Part shown: in pieces, positions 5,569-6,574 of the stretch
How positions within the stretch are numbered: the first letter of the stretch is position 1
How the letters are laid out: every line of letters starts with the position of its first letter
Assembly: GCA_018695965.1 (NCBI GenBank)
Contig: JABHQB010000083.1
Coordinates: 1 to 6,574, forward strand
Source of the DNA: Flavobacteriales bacterium
Lineage (GTDB): Bacteria > Bacteroidota > Bacteroidia > Flavobacteriales > BACL11
DNA: 6,574 nucleotides
Direction: 5' to 3'
Notes under the pieces: model-generated
What the model was told of the DNA's origin: nothing
Databases searched by the model: none
Seen by the model: the letters and a program-made list of their open reading frames with translations, nothing else
Position numbers and translations under genes: made by a program

Positions 5569-6574
5569 ATGAATGGAAAAAAAACAGTACTTATTATTCT
5601 AGATGGATGGGGGCATGGTGATAAAACAAAATCAGATGCAATTCATCAAGCAAATACTCCTTTTATTGATTCTCTTTATACAGAATATCCTAATTCTGAA
5701 TTATTAACTGATGGTGAAAATGTCGGACTTCCAAAAGGGCAAATGGGAAACTCAGAAGTGGGACATCTCAATATTGGTGCAGGAAGAATTATCTATCAGG
5801 ATTTAGCGAAAATTAATCTTGCTTGTGAAACCAACTCTATTGTAGAGCAAGAAAATCTGAAAAAATCATTTACTTATGCAAAGAAAAACAATACAGCACT
5901 TCATCTAATCGGCTTAGTTTCTGATGGAGGTATTCATTCTCATCAAAATCATCTGTATAAATTATGTGAATTAGCTCAAAAAGAAGGTGTTCAAAAAGTT
6001 TTTGTTCACGCCTTTACAGATGGTAGAGATTGTGATCCGAAAAGTGGGAAAGGATTTATTCAGAAATTAGAGAAGAATTTATTTGGAGCAAAAATTGCAT
6101 CAGTTTGCGGAAGATATTACGCAATGGATAGAGATAAAAGATGGGAAAGAGTAAAAAGAGCTTACGATTTGATGGTAAAAGGAGAGGGAGTAAAGTCTAA
6201 AGATCTTTCTGAAAGTATTCAGAAATCTTATGATAATGGAATAACGGATGAATTTATTAAACCAATCGTCTTAGTTGATGAAAATGACAATCCTATTACA
6301 AAAATAAAAGAAAATGACGCAGTAATTTGTTTTAATTTCAGAACAGATAGATGCAGAGAGATTACAATTGCATTAACCCAAAGTAATATGCCAGATTTTG
6401 AGATGAACACTTTGGATCTGCACTATACTACCATGACCAATTATGATGACACTTATAAAAATATAAATGTAATTTACGACAAGGAGAACATCAAAAATAC
6501 TTTGGGAGAGGTTTTAGAAAAAAATAATAAAACTCAGATCCGTATTGCAGAAACAGAGAAATATCCTCATGTTA
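5569..6574 (+). CDS. gpmI: 2,3-bisphosphoglycerate-independent phosphoglycerate mutase (3' partial)
   Basis: The gene runs off the right edge with no stop; 335 complete codons of an expected ~505-515 are visible. It interconverts 3- and 2-phosphoglycerate in glycolysis and gluconeogenesis (EC 5.4.2.12) as a cytoplasmic two-manganese enzyme. Visible landmarks are the metal ligand Asp12 in LDGWG, the phosphorylated nucleophile Ser62 in MGNSEVGHLNIGAGR, SDGGIHSH with His124, DGRDCDP (151-157) with Arg153, GRYYAMDRD (181-189), the phosphate-binding NFRTDRCRE (256-264), and AETEKYPHV (327-335) with the active-site Lys331. The ATG at 5569 gives the standard N-terminus just before the first strand. 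All motifs seen are intact. It is likely transcribed from its own promoter (5552-5559) and appears functionally unrelated to its neighbours. Confidence 0.96.
   Translation, partial: MNGKKTVLIILDGWGHGDKTKSDAIHQANTPFIDSLYTEYPNSELLTDGENVGLPKGQMGNSEVGHLNIGAGRIIYQDLAKINLACETNSIVEQENLKKSFTYAKKNNTALHLIGLVSDGGIHSHQNHLYKLCELAQKEGVQKVFVHAFTDGRDCDPKSGKGFIQKLEKNLFGAKIASVCGRYYAMDRDKRWERVKRAYDLMVKGEGVKSKDLSESIQKSYDNGITDEFIKPIVLVDENDNPITKIKENDAVICFNFRTDRCREITIALTQSNMPDFEMNTLDLHYTTMTNYDDTYKNINVIYDKENIKNTLGEVLEKNNKTQIRIAETEKYPHV

Noticed and set aside
6228..6410. 60-codon - strand frame inside gpmI
   Set aside because: Antisense to conserved gpmI sequence that includes the phosphate-binding NFRTDR motif.
1..6574. 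A mobile element, defence island or biosynthetic cluster
   Set aside because: No transposase, integrase, toxin, nuclease, CRISPR repeat or tRNA was seen; apart from the kyn genes the neighbours look like ordinary chromosomal genes.

Overview
The window is AT-rich, gene-dense and read entirely on the + strand. It looks like chromosomal DNA of a marine or host-associated member of the Bacteroidota, most likely Flavobacteriia. Three things point there: the base composition, several near-perfect TAnnTTTG (-7) promoter elements of the Bacteroidota type, and a predicted signal peptide that would be cut to leave an N-terminal Gln, as is common in this phylum. No mobile element, CRISPR array, rRNA or tRNA is visible.

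Region 1 (1-3242) is a tightly packed kynurenine-pathway block: a cyclase-family protein that fits kynurenine formamidase (5' end cut off by the window), kynureninase (kynU) and FAD-dependent kynurenine 3-monooxygenase (kmo). The genes overlap by 11 nt and 1 nt, so they are surely co-transcribed and probably translationally coupled. Together they would take N-formylkynurenine to kynurenine, then 3-hydroxykynurenine, then 3-hydroxyanthranilate plus alanine. That is the tryptophan-to-quinolinate route to NAD. Tryptophan 2,3-dioxygenase and 3-hydroxyanthranilate dioxygenase are not in the window.

Region 2 (3243-3526) is a 284-nt intergenic stretch. It holds hairpin-forming inverted repeats followed by a T run (probable end of the kyn operon), two identical 15-nt direct repeats set 21 nt apart, and a good TTTG-N21-TAnnTTTG promoter. 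The promoter lies inside the longest open frame of the next gene and shows that its start is at 3527.

Region 3 (3527-5525) holds three genes: a double zinc-ribbon membrane protein of unknown function, an apparently exported class I glutamine-amidotransferase-like (peptidase C26) hydrolase, and a small multidrug-export (COG2426/PF06695-type) membrane protein. The start of the last one is unclear: its only upstream ATG is in another frame and is separated from the main frame by a T7 run.

Region 4 (5526-6574) has a -7 promoter element and the first 335 codons of cofactor-independent phosphoglycerate mutase (gpmI), a glycolytic housekeeping gene that runs off the right edge.

I do not see a clear new multi-gene system. 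The points most worth a second look are the altered metal-binding motif of the formamidase-like protein, the exported C26 hydrolase, the 21-nt phased repeats, the T7/ATG arrangement at 5074-5106, and an extended Shine-Dalgarno sequence in a group that rarely uses one.
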